A DNA stretch of 64,000 nucleotides from UBA1479 sp963972065 (GTDB taxonomy: Bacteria > Pseudomonadota > Alphaproteobacteria > Rhodospirillales > Casp-alpha2), in the NCBI GenBank assembly GCA_963972065.1, contig CAXAVJ010000005.1, positions 12,463 through 76,462 on the forward strand. The letters are read 5' to 3'. Both the position numbers and the translations under genes were made by a program. The notes under the pieces are model-generated. The model saw only the letters and a list, made by a program, of their open reading frames with translations, did not search any database and was not told the origin of the DNA. This document shows positions 26,098 through 34,255 of this stretch, piece by piece (position 1 is the stretch's first letter; each line of letters starts with the position of its first letter).

Positions 26098-26838
26098 TTA
26101 GCGTGCGGAAAAAAGATATCGACGGACGGTTTCGAAAGGGGCGCCGGGGGCCGGCTCGCGGAACAGCGCAACGCCGCCCACGGTAAGCGGGGCCGCCAAG
26201 GCCGCCGCGAACAGTCCGTCCAGCAACGGTAGATAGCGGGCCGCCGCCTCGTCTGAAAGACGTCCCGTCAAGGTCATGTGAAAGCGGAATTCCTCCAGGA
26301 CGAATGGATAACCCCACGCTTCCAGCAGAGCATCCTGCCGGGGCGTGAGCCCCCGTGCCCGGCGCTGCACCAGGGTCGCTGCGTCAGGTGGGTGCCGAAA
26401 CGGCTCAAAGGTCCGCAGGCAATCTGCGGCCAAGGCCTCCAGATCAGCCGCCGGCGCGGAAGGACAGAGTGCGAGAAAGCCGCCAAGATGCGTGACCGAC
26501 AACGCCACCGTCTGAAAGGCCCTGCGCCCGGCGGCGAAGCGCGCCAGCGCCGCGTCCAGATCCGCGAGGTCGCGGCCCTCGGCCAAATGAAAGGGCGGCT
26601 TCAGGGTCGCGTGGAAACCGTAACGCCGGGGCTCGGCCGTCACCGACGCCCAATCCTCTGTGGAAACGCCCGCATCAGCCGCTTGCAGCGGCGGCAAGGG
26701 CCTGTCATCCGTGATCACATCCGGATTCCGTCCAAGCCAGCGACAGCCCGCCTGCCAAAGGGCCGTGTCCGGGCCGGGTATGAAATAGACGGCGTAGCGT
26801 TCCGTGGTCTGGGTCACGGGGCCGCCGGCACCGGGCAC
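26098..26838 (-). CDS. DUF1045 2H-phosphoesterase-like phosphonate metabolism protein
   Basis: 246 residues if GTG 26838, directly after the phnL stop, is used; GTG 26817 is an alternative. Two H-x-T motifs, H76-A-T78 (YGFHATLK) and H187-M-T189 (FRFHMTLTG), mark the 2H phosphoesterase fold, which acts on 2',3'- or similar cyclic phosphates. DUF1045 proteins occur in alphaproteobacterial phn operons that lack phnP. The likely job is opening the 1,2-cyclic phosphate of 5-phosphoribosyl product released by C-P lyase, but this is inference from context and fold. Last gene of the phnGHIJKL operon. Confidence 0.8.
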   Translation of the reverse strand: MPGAGGPVTQTTERYAVYFIPGPDTALWQAGCRWLGRNPDVITDDRPLPPLQAADAGVSTEDWASVTAEPRRYGFHATLKPPFHLAEGRDLADLDAALARFAAGRRAFQTVALSVTHLGGFLALCPSAPAADLEALAADCLRTFEPFRHPPDAATLVQRRARGLTPRQDALLEAWGYPFVLEEFRFHMTLTGRLSDEAAARYLPLLDGLFAAALAAPLTVGGVALFREPAPGAPFETVRRYLFSAR

Positions 26839-27540
26839 CTAGGCCACCACCCCGGCGGGGGCCAGGTCGAGAACGCGGGTCGCCACGGCGTCCCGCATGT
26901 GCGCGTCATGGAAGATGCCGACCACCGCGGCACCCCGCGCCGTCGCCTGCCGGATCACGTCGACCACCACGTCCCGGTTGGCCTTGTCGAGAGAGGCCGT
27001 CGGCTCGTCGAGCAGCAGGATCGGGTAATCGACGATGAAACCGCGGGCCAGGTTGACGCGCTGTTGCTCGCCGCCGGAAAACGTCGCCGGCGCCAGATGC
27101 CACAGGCGCTCGGGGATGTTGAAGCGGGTCAGCATCTCACCTGCCGCCCGCTCCGCCGCCGCCGCGTCGACCCCTTGGGCACGCAGCGGCTCGGCCACCA
27201 CCTGCAGGGCAGGCACACGAGGAATGACGCGCAGAAACTGGCTGACGTAGCCCATGGTGCGGCGGCGCAGGTCGAGAATTTCATGCGGCAGAGCACGGGC
27301 GACATCGGTGACCCGCCCGTCGTGGCGAACCAGGATGCGCCCCTGAGGGCACAGATAGTTGCCGTAGATCAGGCGGATCAGCGAACTTTTCCCCGTGCCC
27401 GACGGCCCGTGCAGGGCCAGGCATTCACCGGCGAAGACCTCCAGGTCGATGTCCCGGAACACGGGCAGTTCGACCCCGCCCTGGTTGTGCAGGACGAAGG
27501 ACTTGGACAGGCCCTCGATGCGGATCACCGGCGCGCTCAT
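26839..27540 (-). CDS. phnL: phosphonate C-P lyase system protein PhnL (ABC-type ATPase)
   Basis: 233 residues. ABC ATPase with Walker A GPSGTGKSS, signature FSGGEQQRVNLARG and Walker B ILLLDEPTASLD. The N-terminus RIEGLSKSFVLHNQGG is typical of PhnL. It overlaps phnK by four bases (ATGA). PhnL is needed with PhnGHI to load the phosphonate onto ribose triphosphate from ATP; it is not a transporter. Confidence 0.94.
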   Translation of the reverse strand: MSAPVIRIEGLSKSFVLHNQGGVELPVFRDIDLEVFAGECLALHGPSGTGKSSLIRLIYGNYLCPQGRILVRHDGRVTDVARALPHEILDLRRRTMGYVSQFLRVIPRVPALQVVAEPLRAQGVDAAAAERAAGEMLTRFNIPERLWHLAPATFSGGEQQRVNLARGFIVDYPILLLDEPTASLDKANRDVVVDVIRQATARGAAVVGIFHDAHMRDAVATRVLDLAPAGVVA

Positions 27541-28328
27541 GTCTGCAGCACCGAGGACACGAGAAGCTGGGTATAGGCGTGCTGCGGATCATCCAGAACC
27601 TGATCGGTCAGCCCCTGCTCCACCACCTCGCCCCGGCGCATAACCATCAGGCGGTGCGACAGCAAGCGGGCCACGGCAAGATCGTGGGTGACGATCACGG
27701 CGGACAAGCCCAGATCGTTGGTCAAACCACGCAGCAGGTCGAGCAGCCGCGCCTGCACCGATACGTCGAGCCCGCCCGTGGGTTCGTCCATGAACACCAG
27801 ACGCGGCCCCGACACCAGATTGCGCGCGATCTGCACACGCTGTTGCATGCCGCCGGAAAACTGCGACGGCAGATCGTCGATGCGATCCAGGTCCATTTCC
27901 ACCCGGCCGAGCCAATCCGTGACCTGGTCGCGAATGGCGCCGTAATGGCGCGCGCCCACGGCCATCAGGCGTTCGCCAACGTTGGCCCCGGCACTGACCC
28001 CCATGCGCAAACCGTCGCGCGGGTTCTGATGCACGAAGCCCCAGTCCGTGCGCATGAGCATGCGGCGCTCGGCCTCGGTCAGGGCATAGACATCCGCCTG
28101 ATCCCCCGTTCGCAGGCGGTATGTCAGCTTGCCGGACGACGGCATCATTTGCGCCGACAGGCAATTCAACAACGTCGTCTTGCCGGACCCGCTTTCGCCG
28201 ACCACGCCCAACACTTCGCCCGGCCACAGGTCGAAGGCGATGTCCCGGCAGCCGATACGGGCACCATAGGAATGGGTGATCCCCCGCGCACTGAGCAGCG
28301 GGGCGTCCTGAGGGGCCGCGTCCGTCAT
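27537..28328 (-). CDS. phnK: phosphonate C-P lyase system protein PhnK (ABC-type ATPase)
   Basis: 263 residues from ATG 28328, overlapping phnJ by four bases. Walker A GESGSGKTT, signature FSGGMQQRVQIARN and Walker B LVFMDEPTGGLD are intact. The segment WGFVHQNPRDGLRMGVSAG is characteristic of PhnK. In the E. coli complex PhnK docks on PhnJ; ATP use drives the reaction cycle. No membrane partner, as expected. Confidence 0.94.
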   Translation of the reverse strand: MTDAAPQDAPLLSARGITHSYGARIGCRDIAFDLWPGEVLGVVGESGSGKTTLLNCLSAQMMPSSGKLTYRLRTGDQADVYALTEAERRMLMRTDWGFVHQNPRDGLRMGVSAGANVGERLMAVGARHYGAIRDQVTDWLGRVEMDLDRIDDLPSQFSGGMQQRVQIARNLVSGPRLVFMDEPTGGLDVSVQARLLDLLRGLTNDLGLSAVIVTHDLAVARLLSHRLMVMRRGEVVEQGLTDQVLDDPQHAYTQLLVSSVLQT

Positions 28329-29197
28329 TCGCCGTCTCCCCGGTGGCCGTCGGCGACGCGGCGTCCGCAGTGGTCCGTGTCGGAGCACACGAACATGGAC
28401 CCGCCGTGGTCGTCGGTGATGACTTCGTCGAGGAAACTGTCCTCGGCGCCGCAGATGGCGCAGCGGGCCTCCCATGTCTGAACCGCGAAGGGGTGGTCCT
28501 CGAAATCCAGGCTTTCGACCCGGGTATAGGGCGGGATGGCATAGATGCGCTTTTCCCGCCCGGCGCCGAACAACTGCAGGGCGGCCATTTCATGCATCTT
28601 GGGATTATCGAACTTGGGGATCGGCGACGGCGCCGTCAGGTATCGGCCGTTGACCAGGACCGGATAGTCGTAGGACGTCTCGATATGGCCGTAGGTGGCG
28701 ATATCCTCGTACAGCTTCACATGCATGACACCGTAATCGGCAAGGCCGTGCATCTTGCGGGTTTCGGCCTCGCGCGGCTCAAGCCAGCGCAAGGGTTCGG
28801 GGATCGGCACCTGATAGACGATGATCTGATCATCGCGCAGCGCCGTTTCGGGAATGCGGTGGCGGGTCTGGATGATCGTCGCATCCGCCATCGCCTCGGT
28901 CGTGGCAACCCCCGCCGTGCGCGCGAAGAAGCGGCGGATGGACACGGCGTTGGTGGTGTCGTCGGCCCCCTGGTCGATGACCTTGAGCACGTCCGCCAAA
29001 CCGATGATCGAGGCCGTGACCTGGATGCCGCCGGTGCCCCAGCCGTAGGGCAGCGGCATTTCGCGCGACCCGAAGGGCACCTGATGGCCCGGAATCGCCA
29101 CGGCCTTGAGGATCGCGCGGCGGATCATCCGCTTGGTCTGCTCATCCAGATAGGCGAAATTGTAGCCGCCGTCCGTCATTGTCCGCGCCTGGGTCAT
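28325..29197 (-). CDS. phnJ: alpha-D-ribose 1-methylphosphonate 5-phosphate C-P lyase PhnJ
   Basis: 290 residues; ATG 29197 overlaps the phnI stop in an ATGA. Cysteines C246, C249, C271 and C277 have exactly the spacing of the E. coli iron-sulfur and catalytic cysteines (241, 244, 266, 272), and the loop AIPGHQVPF carries the glycine (G37) that forms the glycyl radical. It is therefore expected to be active as a radical-SAM enzyme that breaks the carbon-phosphorus bond. Core subunit of the PhnGHIJ complex. Confidence 0.97.
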   Translation of the reverse strand: MTQARTMTDGGYNFAYLDEQTKRMIRRAILKAVAIPGHQVPFGSREMPLPYGWGTGGIQVTASIIGLADVLKVIDQGADDTTNAVSIRRFFARTAGVATTEAMADATIIQTRHRIPETALRDDQIIVYQVPIPEPLRWLEPREAETRKMHGLADYGVMHVKLYEDIATYGHIETSYDYPVLVNGRYLTAPSPIPKFDNPKMHEMAALQLFGAGREKRIYAIPPYTRVESLDFEDHPFAVQTWEARCAICGAEDSFLDEVITDDHGGSMFVCSDTDHCGRRVADGHRGDGE

Positions 29198-30291
29198 TCG
29201 GCAGCCTCGTTGCGCCGGGCAGCCGCCTCGCGCCTGAGGGCGCGGACCAGGACCAGTTCGCTTTGGAAATCCACGTAATGGGGCAACTTCAGGTGCTGCA
29301 CGAAGCCCTGGGCCTCCACGTTGTCGGAATGGTAGAGCACGAATTCCTCGTCCTGGGCCGGGGCCTCGATTTCCTCGCCCAACTCGCGGGCCCTGAGACT
29401 GCGATCGACCAGGGCCATGGACATGGCCTTGCGTTCGGAACGGCCGAACACCAAGCCATAGCCTCGGGTGAACTGCGGCGGCTCCGTCGCAGAACCCGCG
29501 AACTGATTGATCATCTGACATTCGGTGACAGTGATGTCGCCGATCTCGATGGCGAAGCCCAGCTCCTCGGGCACGATCTCGACCGCGACCTCGCCCATGC
29601 GAATTTCCCCGGCGAAGGGATGGCTGCGGCCGTATCCGCGCTGCGTCGAATAGCCAAGCGCCAAAAGAAAACCCTCGTCGGCACGGGCCAGGTTCTGCAA
29701 GCGCAGGTCGCGGCCGGCGGGAAAGGCGAGTGGTTCGCGGGTCAGGTCGGCGACCTTGGCGTCCCCGTCCGCGTCGCCCGCTTCCGGTTCGATTAGCCCC
29801 TGATGGGCCAGAATGTCGGTGACCCGGGGCATGGCGTCGGCCATCACCGCCGGATCGCCCTCGGGTGCGGGCGGTACCGGGGCTCCCGCCGCAAGGGCGA
29901 AGTCGAGCAGGCGGTGGGTGTAGTCGTAGGTCGGGCCCAACACCTGGCCGCCCGGCAGATCCTTGAAGGTCGCCGAGATGCGTCGCCGGACCGTCATCAT
30001 CGCCGTGTCGATGGGTGTGGAAACGGCCAGACGCGGCAGGGTGGTGCGAAAGGCGCGGAGCAGAAACACGGCCTCGACCAGATCGCCCTGGGCCTGCTTG
30101 ATCGCGAGTGCGGCCAAGTCGGGATCGTAGAGCGAGCCCTCCCCCATCACCCGGTCGACGGCGAGCGACATCTGTTGTTTGATCTGATCAAGCGCCAGTT
30201 CCGGCACATCGGCATCGCCGCGCCGTTCCTCGGCCAGCAGCGCATGGGCGTTGTCGATGGCCTTTTCTCCGCCTTTGACCGCGACATACAT
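29194..30291 (-). CDS. phnI: alpha-D-ribose 1-methylphosphonate 5-triphosphate synthase subunit PhnI
   Basis: 365 residues, normal for PhnI. N-terminus MYVAVKGGEKAIDNAHALL and the motifs GYSTQRGYGRSHPFAGEIRMG and EFVLYHSDNVEAQGFVQHLK are characteristic. PhnI is the nucleosidase that displaces adenine from ATP, with PhnG, H and L, attaching the phosphonate to ribose. Stop overlaps phnJ start by four bases. phnH ends four bases upstream. Confidence 0.96.
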   Translation of the reverse strand: MYVAVKGGEKAIDNAHALLAEERRGDADVPELALDQIKQQMSLAVDRVMGEGSLYDPDLAALAIKQAQGDLVEAVFLLRAFRTTLPRLAVSTPIDTAMMTVRRRISATFKDLPGGQVLGPTYDYTHRLLDFALAAGAPVPPAPEGDPAVMADAMPRVTDILAHQGLIEPEAGDADGDAKVADLTREPLAFPAGRDLRLQNLARADEGFLLALGYSTQRGYGRSHPFAGEIRMGEVAVEIVPEELGFAIEIGDITVTECQMINQFAGSATEPPQFTRGYGLVFGRSERKAMSMALVDRSLRARELGEEIEAPAQDEEFVLYHSDNVEAQGFVQHLKLPHYVDFQSELVLVRALRREAAARRNEAAE

Positions 30292-30295
30292 GACC

Positions 30296-30925
30296 TCAGC
30301 CCTCCACCCGTGTCGTGCGTGGCAGGGCGGCGATGCGCCGGCCGGCGCAAAGGATCAGGTCAATACCGCGGGGAAAGCGGTCCGCATTGCGGGCAAGGTC
30401 ATCGACGATCCCGTCGGGCAGGCCCGCGACATGAAGCCCCACGGTACCGTCGATGCCCGGGCCGCTCAGCCGCCAGGTACCCGCAGCATCGGGGGACGCC
30501 GCCGCCAGATCCGCGACCTGCACGATCAGGGTCGCCGAGCCTTCGGGGGCTTCGTCCGTGCCCTGATGGAACGTATCAAAGGTAGGCAATATTCTGCCGT
30601 CGGCGACCAAGACGAAATCGGCCTGGGCCGGTCCCGTCGCGCGAGGGGCACCCGTGTGAAAGGTCAGGAAGGATGCCGCCCCATCCACATCACGGCCGCC
30701 ACCATCAATCCAAAGCGGCGTTTCGAAATCCAGAAGGGCAAGGCAGACCGCCGCCGCCGCCACGCCCAACGGGGCCGGCGGATCGATTTGGACCGCCGTT
30801 TCCCGCACCTCGCCCGGCCGTGACATCGCGCGCAGGACGTCGCGGAACACCCCCTGCGCGTCATGCACCGGGTCATGGAACCCCGCGGCCAGACCGCCCG
30901 CCATTGAACCCGTCGAAGTGGTCAT
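30296..30925 (-). CDS. phnH: phosphonate C-P lyase system protein PhnH
   Basis: 209 residues; ATG 30925 overlaps the phnG stop by four bases. The opening GFHDPVHDAQGVFRDVLRAM followed by SRPG is the conserved PhnH start, and the alternating beta/alpha pattern with FLTFHTGAP fits its PLP-transferase-like fold, which lacks cofactor. PhnH is a structural subunit of the PhnGHIJ core. Confidence 0.93.
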   Translation of the reverse strand: MTTSTGSMAGGLAAGFHDPVHDAQGVFRDVLRAMSRPGEVRETAVQIDPPAPLGVAAAAVCLALLDFETPLWIDGGGRDVDGAASFLTFHTGAPRATGPAQADFVLVADGRILPTFDTFHQGTDEAPEGSATLIVQVADLAAASPDAAGTWRLSGPGIDGTVGLHVAGLPDGIVDDLARNADRFPRGIDLILCAGRRIAALPRTTRVEG

Positions 30926-31425
30926 TTGGAATCCGCCGATTGTTCACGGACCAGGGTGAAGAACTCAACCTTGGTCGCCGCGGTCTTGGCCGCCGCGCGT
31001 GCCCGCGCCATTGCGCACGACGCCCGCAGCGGCGCGATGACGTGCTCCCTGATCCGGTCCGACCAGGCGTCCGTCTGCAACAGGCCGTCGAACAAGGCCG
31101 CCAGTTCCGCATGCCGCGCCGAACGGCCGGCGACGTAGCCGTGCCCGACGGTGCCGTCGGCCAGACGCAAGGAACAACGGGTGACCGCCATTTCGCCCAG
31201 GTTGAAGGCTTGACCATCGCCGCCGGCACGTCCCCGCACCATCACCAGACCCTGTTGCGGCGCGCGCAAAACGTCGTATTCCAAGACCGCCAATTCCGGC
31301 ACCTGCGCCCGCCATGCCGCTTCCAGGTCGGCTTCGGATGCACGCGCCAGCAAGCCCATCCATTCCGCGCGGCCATCGGGGCCGATCGCCTGGTCAGAGG
31401 CCTGAGACTTGGAACAACGGTTCAT
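30922..31425 (-). CDS. phnG: phosphonate C-P lyase system protein PhnG
   Basis: 167 residues from ATG 31425; a TTG at 31446 would add seven residues. The sequence GLVMVRGRAGGDGQAFNLGEM followed by TRC, and GYVAGRSARHAELAALFD, match PhnG. Subunit of the ribose-phosphonate triphosphate synthase core. First gene of the minus-strand operon phnG-H-I-J-K-L-DUF1045, driven by the divergent region with phnF. Confidence 0.93.
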   Translation of the reverse strand: MNRCSKSQASDQAIGPDGRAEWMGLLARASEADLEAAWRAQVPELAVLEYDVLRAPQQGLVMVRGRAGGDGQAFNLGEMAVTRCSLRLADGTVGHGYVAGRSARHAELAALFDGLLQTDAWSDRIREHVIAPLRASCAMARARAAAKTAATKVEFFTLVREQSADSK

Positions 31426-31489
31426 TTTCGTTCGGATATCCAACAATCTTGTGCACCGCTAAGCCCCGCGGCGGCCTTTGTCGCGTGAG

Positions 31490-31520
31490 TAGACAAACTG
31501 AATATTTGTCTAGACGTCTA
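31490..31520. promoter_or_regulatory. nested inverted repeats between phnG and phnF (PhnF operator candidate)
   Basis: TAGACAAA (31490-31497) pairs perfectly with TTTGTCTA (31505-31512). Overlapping it are the palindromes GTCTAGAC (31508-31515) and TAGACGTCTA (31511-31520). Such GTCTAGAC-type sites are the form recognised by HutC/PhnF GntR regulators. It lies 65-95 bases upstream of phnG and 111 bases upstream of phnF, fitting control of both. Confidence 0.6.
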
Positions 31521-31572
31521 TTTCTTTCGTGATAATATGACCTGACGTACCCGGCAAGTAAATCGGCAAGTC

Positions 31573-31590
31573 GTGACGATTCAATGACAC
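31573..31590 (-). promoter_or_regulatory. Pho-box-like site upstream of phnG
   Basis: On the minus strand 31590-31573 reads GTGTCATTGAATCGTCAC, 12 of 18 bases equal to the PhoB consensus CTGTCATAAATCTGTCAC, including both TGTCA/GTCAC half-sites. It is oriented towards phnG, about 150 bases upstream, and suggests induction under phosphate limitation. Confidence 0.4.
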
Positions 31591-31630
31591 GTCGGCGACG
31601 GATCATCATGGGATGGAATGAGGCCAAGTC

Positions 31631-32368
31631 ATGGACCCAACAAGAGTGAAACGCGGATCGGGCGTATCCCTGTGGCGCCAGATCGAGGAACAGATTTCCG
31701 ATGACATCGCCAGCGGCATGATCGCGCCAGGGTCTCGCCTGCCGACGGAACACGACTTGGCCGAACGCTTCAACGTCAACCGCCATACCGTGCGCCGTGC
31801 CATGAAGGGGCTGGAGCAGGAAGGCCTGATCCGCATCGAACAGGGCCGCGGCACCTTCGTCCATGAACACGTCATCGACTATCCCGTGCGCCGCCGCACC
31901 CGGTTCACGGAAAACATCATGGCCCAACGCCGCCAGCCCGGCGGCTGGGTTCTGTTGAGTGAACGGGTCAAGGCCTCGGGCGACGTCGCCGAAGCTCTTG
32001 ATTTGACGGAAGGGGCCCTGGTTTCCCTGATCCGCACGATCGGCGAGGCCGACGGCCGGCCGATCAGTGTCGCCGACCATTACTTTTGCGCCGAACGCTT
32101 TCCCAGCATGATCGAGGCATTCGAGGAATCGCGGTCGATCTCGAAAGTCCTGGCCCAGTTCGGCGTCACCGACTTCTTCCGCAAGATCACCCGCGTCACG
32201 ACCCGCATGCCCGACGCCGACGAATCCCAGCTTCTCAGCCAGCCGCCCAACCGGCCGGTGCTGGTCGCCGAAAGCATCAACGTGGACACGGACGGCAAGC
32301 CCATCGAATACGGCCTGACCCGGTTCGCCGGCGACCGCGTGCAGTTGCTGTTCGAACCCTCGACCTGA
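31631..32368 (+). CDS. phnF: phosphonate metabolism regulator PhnF (GntR/HutC family)
   Basis: 245 residues from ATG 31631 (GAGG upstream). N-terminal winged helix with LPTEHDLAERFNVNRHTVRRA and the wing GLIRIEQGRGTFV. The C-terminal UTRA effector domain (about residues 90-240) ends with SINVDTDGKPIEYGLTRFAGDRVQL, the usual HutC closing motif. Divergent from phnG. PhnF proteins usually repress phn genes in response to phosphonate or phosphate state; the nested palindromes in the gap are likely sites. Confidence 0.93.
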   Translation: MDPTRVKRGSGVSLWRQIEEQISDDIASGMIAPGSRLPTEHDLAERFNVNRHTVRRAMKGLEQEGLIRIEQGRGTFVHEHVIDYPVRRRTRFTENIMAQRRQPGGWVLLSERVKASGDVAEALDLTEGALVSLIRTIGEADGRPISVADHYFCAERFPSMIEAFEESRSISKVLAQFGVTDFFRKITRVTTRMPDADESQLLSQPPNRPVLVAESINVDTDGKPIEYGLTRFAGDRVQLLFEPST

Positions 32369-32504
32369 CTCTGGCAATCCCTGCGGCGGCGCTGTCATCC
32401 ACACGTCATCCCCCGGTCACATTCAGGACATTCCCGACCTCTAAGAGGCTTGGAACGATACCGGCGGGCCGCCGCATGGCCGCCGACGAACAGAGGTGCG
32501 CGGG

Positions 32505-33674
32505 ATGATGAACATCGTGGTAAATAGTGGTTCCATGGCTTCGGAACTTATCTTCACCAATGCCACGGTGGTCACCCGTGATCGCGCCTTTACCGGCACC
32601 CTGCGGGTCGCCGGTGGCATGATCCGCGACGTCGATGACGGACGCAGCGGCCTGCCCCAGGCCATCGACTGCGACGGCGACTACCTGATCCCCGGCCTGG
32701 TCGATATCCACACGGACAATCTGGAAAAGCATCTGGAGCCGCGCCCCGGCGTGAAATGGCCGGGCTTGGCAGCGTTTCAGGTTCACGACCGCATGCTGGC
32801 CACAGCCGGCGTCACGACGGTGTTCGATTCTCTGGTCGTCGGCGACATGCACCTGGGCAAGCCCGGGCGCCAGGGCGCTTTGGACCTGGCCAAGGACGTC
32901 CTTACGGCCTCGGTCGACGATGACCTGATGAAGGCCGATCATCGCCTGCACATCCGCGCCGAGGTGGCATCCGACACCGTGATGAACGAACTGGCCAACA
33001 TCATCGACCATCCCCTGGTCGCCCTGGTGTCAGTCATGGATCATACCCCGGGCCAGCGCCAATGGCGCGACCTGGACAAGTGGAAAAAGGTATACAGCCG
33101 CGTCTACACCGCGGCGGAACTGGACGCCCAGATCGACGGCCTGATCGAACGGCAGAAGAATTACAGCGCCCAAAATCGCCAGGCGGTCATCGGGGAAGCG
33201 CGCAAGCGCGGCATCCCCCTGGCCAGCCACGACGACACCACGGCCGAACACGTGGCCCAGGGCCACCAGGAAGGCATTCTGATTTCAGAATTTCCGACCA
33301 CCCTGGACGCCGCCCGCGCCGCCCATGCCCACGGCATGAAAACGATCATGGGCAGCCCCAATATCGTGAAGGGCGGATCGCACTCGGGCAACGTCGCCGC
33401 CGCGGACCTGGCCGAGGTCGGCCTGTTGGACGGTCTAGCGTCCGACTACGTGCCGATTTCCATGATCCATTCGGCCTTCATCCTGGTCGACAACCACGGG
33501 ATCGCTCTGCCCGATGCCGTCGCCATGGTGACGGCCGAACCTGCCGCCATGGCAGGCCTGACCGACCGCGGCGAGATCACGCCCGGCAAGTCCGCCGATC
33601 TGGTCCGTGTGAAGTCCTACCAGGATCTGCCGGCGATCATGGGGGTATGGCGGCGCGGCCGCCAAGTTGCCTAA
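32505..33674 (+). CDS. phnM: alpha-D-ribose 1-methylphosphonate 5-triphosphate diphosphatase PhnM
   Basis: 389 residues from ATG 32505, which has AGAGG eight bases upstream; the internal ATG 32535 would give 379 residues, closer to E. coli PhnM. Amidohydrolase fold with metal ligands in VDIHTDNLEKH, the later VMDHTPGQ, ASHDD and final GSPN blocks. PhnM removes pyrophosphate from the ribose-triphosphate intermediate before PhnJ acts. It lies 136 bases after phnF, on the opposite strand to the core operon, so it may have its own promoter or be cotranscribed with phnF. Confidence 0.94.
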   Translation: MMNIVVNSGSMASELIFTNATVVTRDRAFTGTLRVAGGMIRDVDDGRSGLPQAIDCDGDYLIPGLVDIHTDNLEKHLEPRPGVKWPGLAAFQVHDRMLATAGVTTVFDSLVVGDMHLGKPGRQGALDLAKDVLTASVDDDLMKADHRLHIRAEVASDTVMNELANIIDHPLVALVSVMDHTPGQRQWRDLDKWKKVYSRVYTAAELDAQIDGLIERQKNYSAQNRQAVIGEARKRGIPLASHDDTTAEHVAQGHQEGILISEFPTTLDAARAAHAHGMKTIMGSPNIVKGGSHSGNVAAADLAEVGLLDGLASDYVPISMIHSAFILVDNHGIALPDAVAMVTAEPAAMAGLTDRGEITPGKSADLVRVKSYQDLPAIMGVWRRGRQVA

Positions 33675-33754
33675 GCCGGCAATCCGGCAAGGAACAGACG
33701 ATGCCACCCGCCCGACTCCGGGCAGGTGGACATCAAGCAACCGATAATCCGCTG

Positions 33755-34087
33755 TTAAAGAAGGCTGGCCAGGTGGTCGACGCGACGGCGGAGGTTTTCC
33801 AGAACCTCGCCGACTTCGGCGGTCGCCCGCGCGGTCTGCGCCGACAGGTTCTTGACCTCGCCCGCAACGACGGCAAAGCCCTTGCCGGCATCGCCGGCAC
33901 GGGCAGCCTCGATGGTCGCGTTCAGGGCCAGGAGGTTGGTCTGCTTGGCGATCGCATCGATCTGTTCGGCGACCTTCCCGACCTGGGCGATTTCCGTCTG
34001 AAGGCTGGAGATTTCGTCGCGAATTTCCGCGTTGCGGTCATCGCCAGTCACGGCCGTCCCAGCGGCGGTGGCAACTTCGGTGCTCAT
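33755..34087 (-). CDS. 110-residue chemoreceptor (MCP) signalling-tip protein
   Basis: 110 residues from ATG 34087. Nearly the whole protein is the highly conserved hairpin tip of methyl-accepting chemotaxis proteins: IDAIAKQTNLLALNATIEAA and GDAGKGFAVVAGEVKNLSAQ. There is no sensor domain, membrane segment, HAMP or methylation helices. It may be a remnant of a longer MCP, or a stand-alone cytoplasmic CheA/CheW-binding element. It sits between phnM and phnE, convergent with phnM. No other chemotaxis gene is present in the window. Confidence 0.7.
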   Translation of the reverse strand: MSTEVATAAGTAVTGDDRNAEIRDEISSLQTEIAQVGKVAEQIDAIAKQTNLLALNATIEAARAGDAGKGFAVVAGEVKNLSAQTARATAEVGEVLENLRRRVDHLASLL

Positions 34088-34255
34088 ACCTGCGTCCTAC
34101 GCATTGTTGTTGTGTCCTCATTCGAATGTCCGCACGACCACCGGCCGCGCGGCAGCCCCCCCAAGAGGCCCAGACAAGAACCGTAGCCGATTCGCACAAA
34201 TCGGCCAAGCAGGTAATGGCGGAACATTCACGAGGCCATCACCCAGCCTGAAAGG

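Noticed and set aside
33090..33095. GTATAC inside phnM
   Set aside because: It is within a coding region with no flanking symmetry or GTATACAAT match, so I do not count it as an operator of the GntR regulon.
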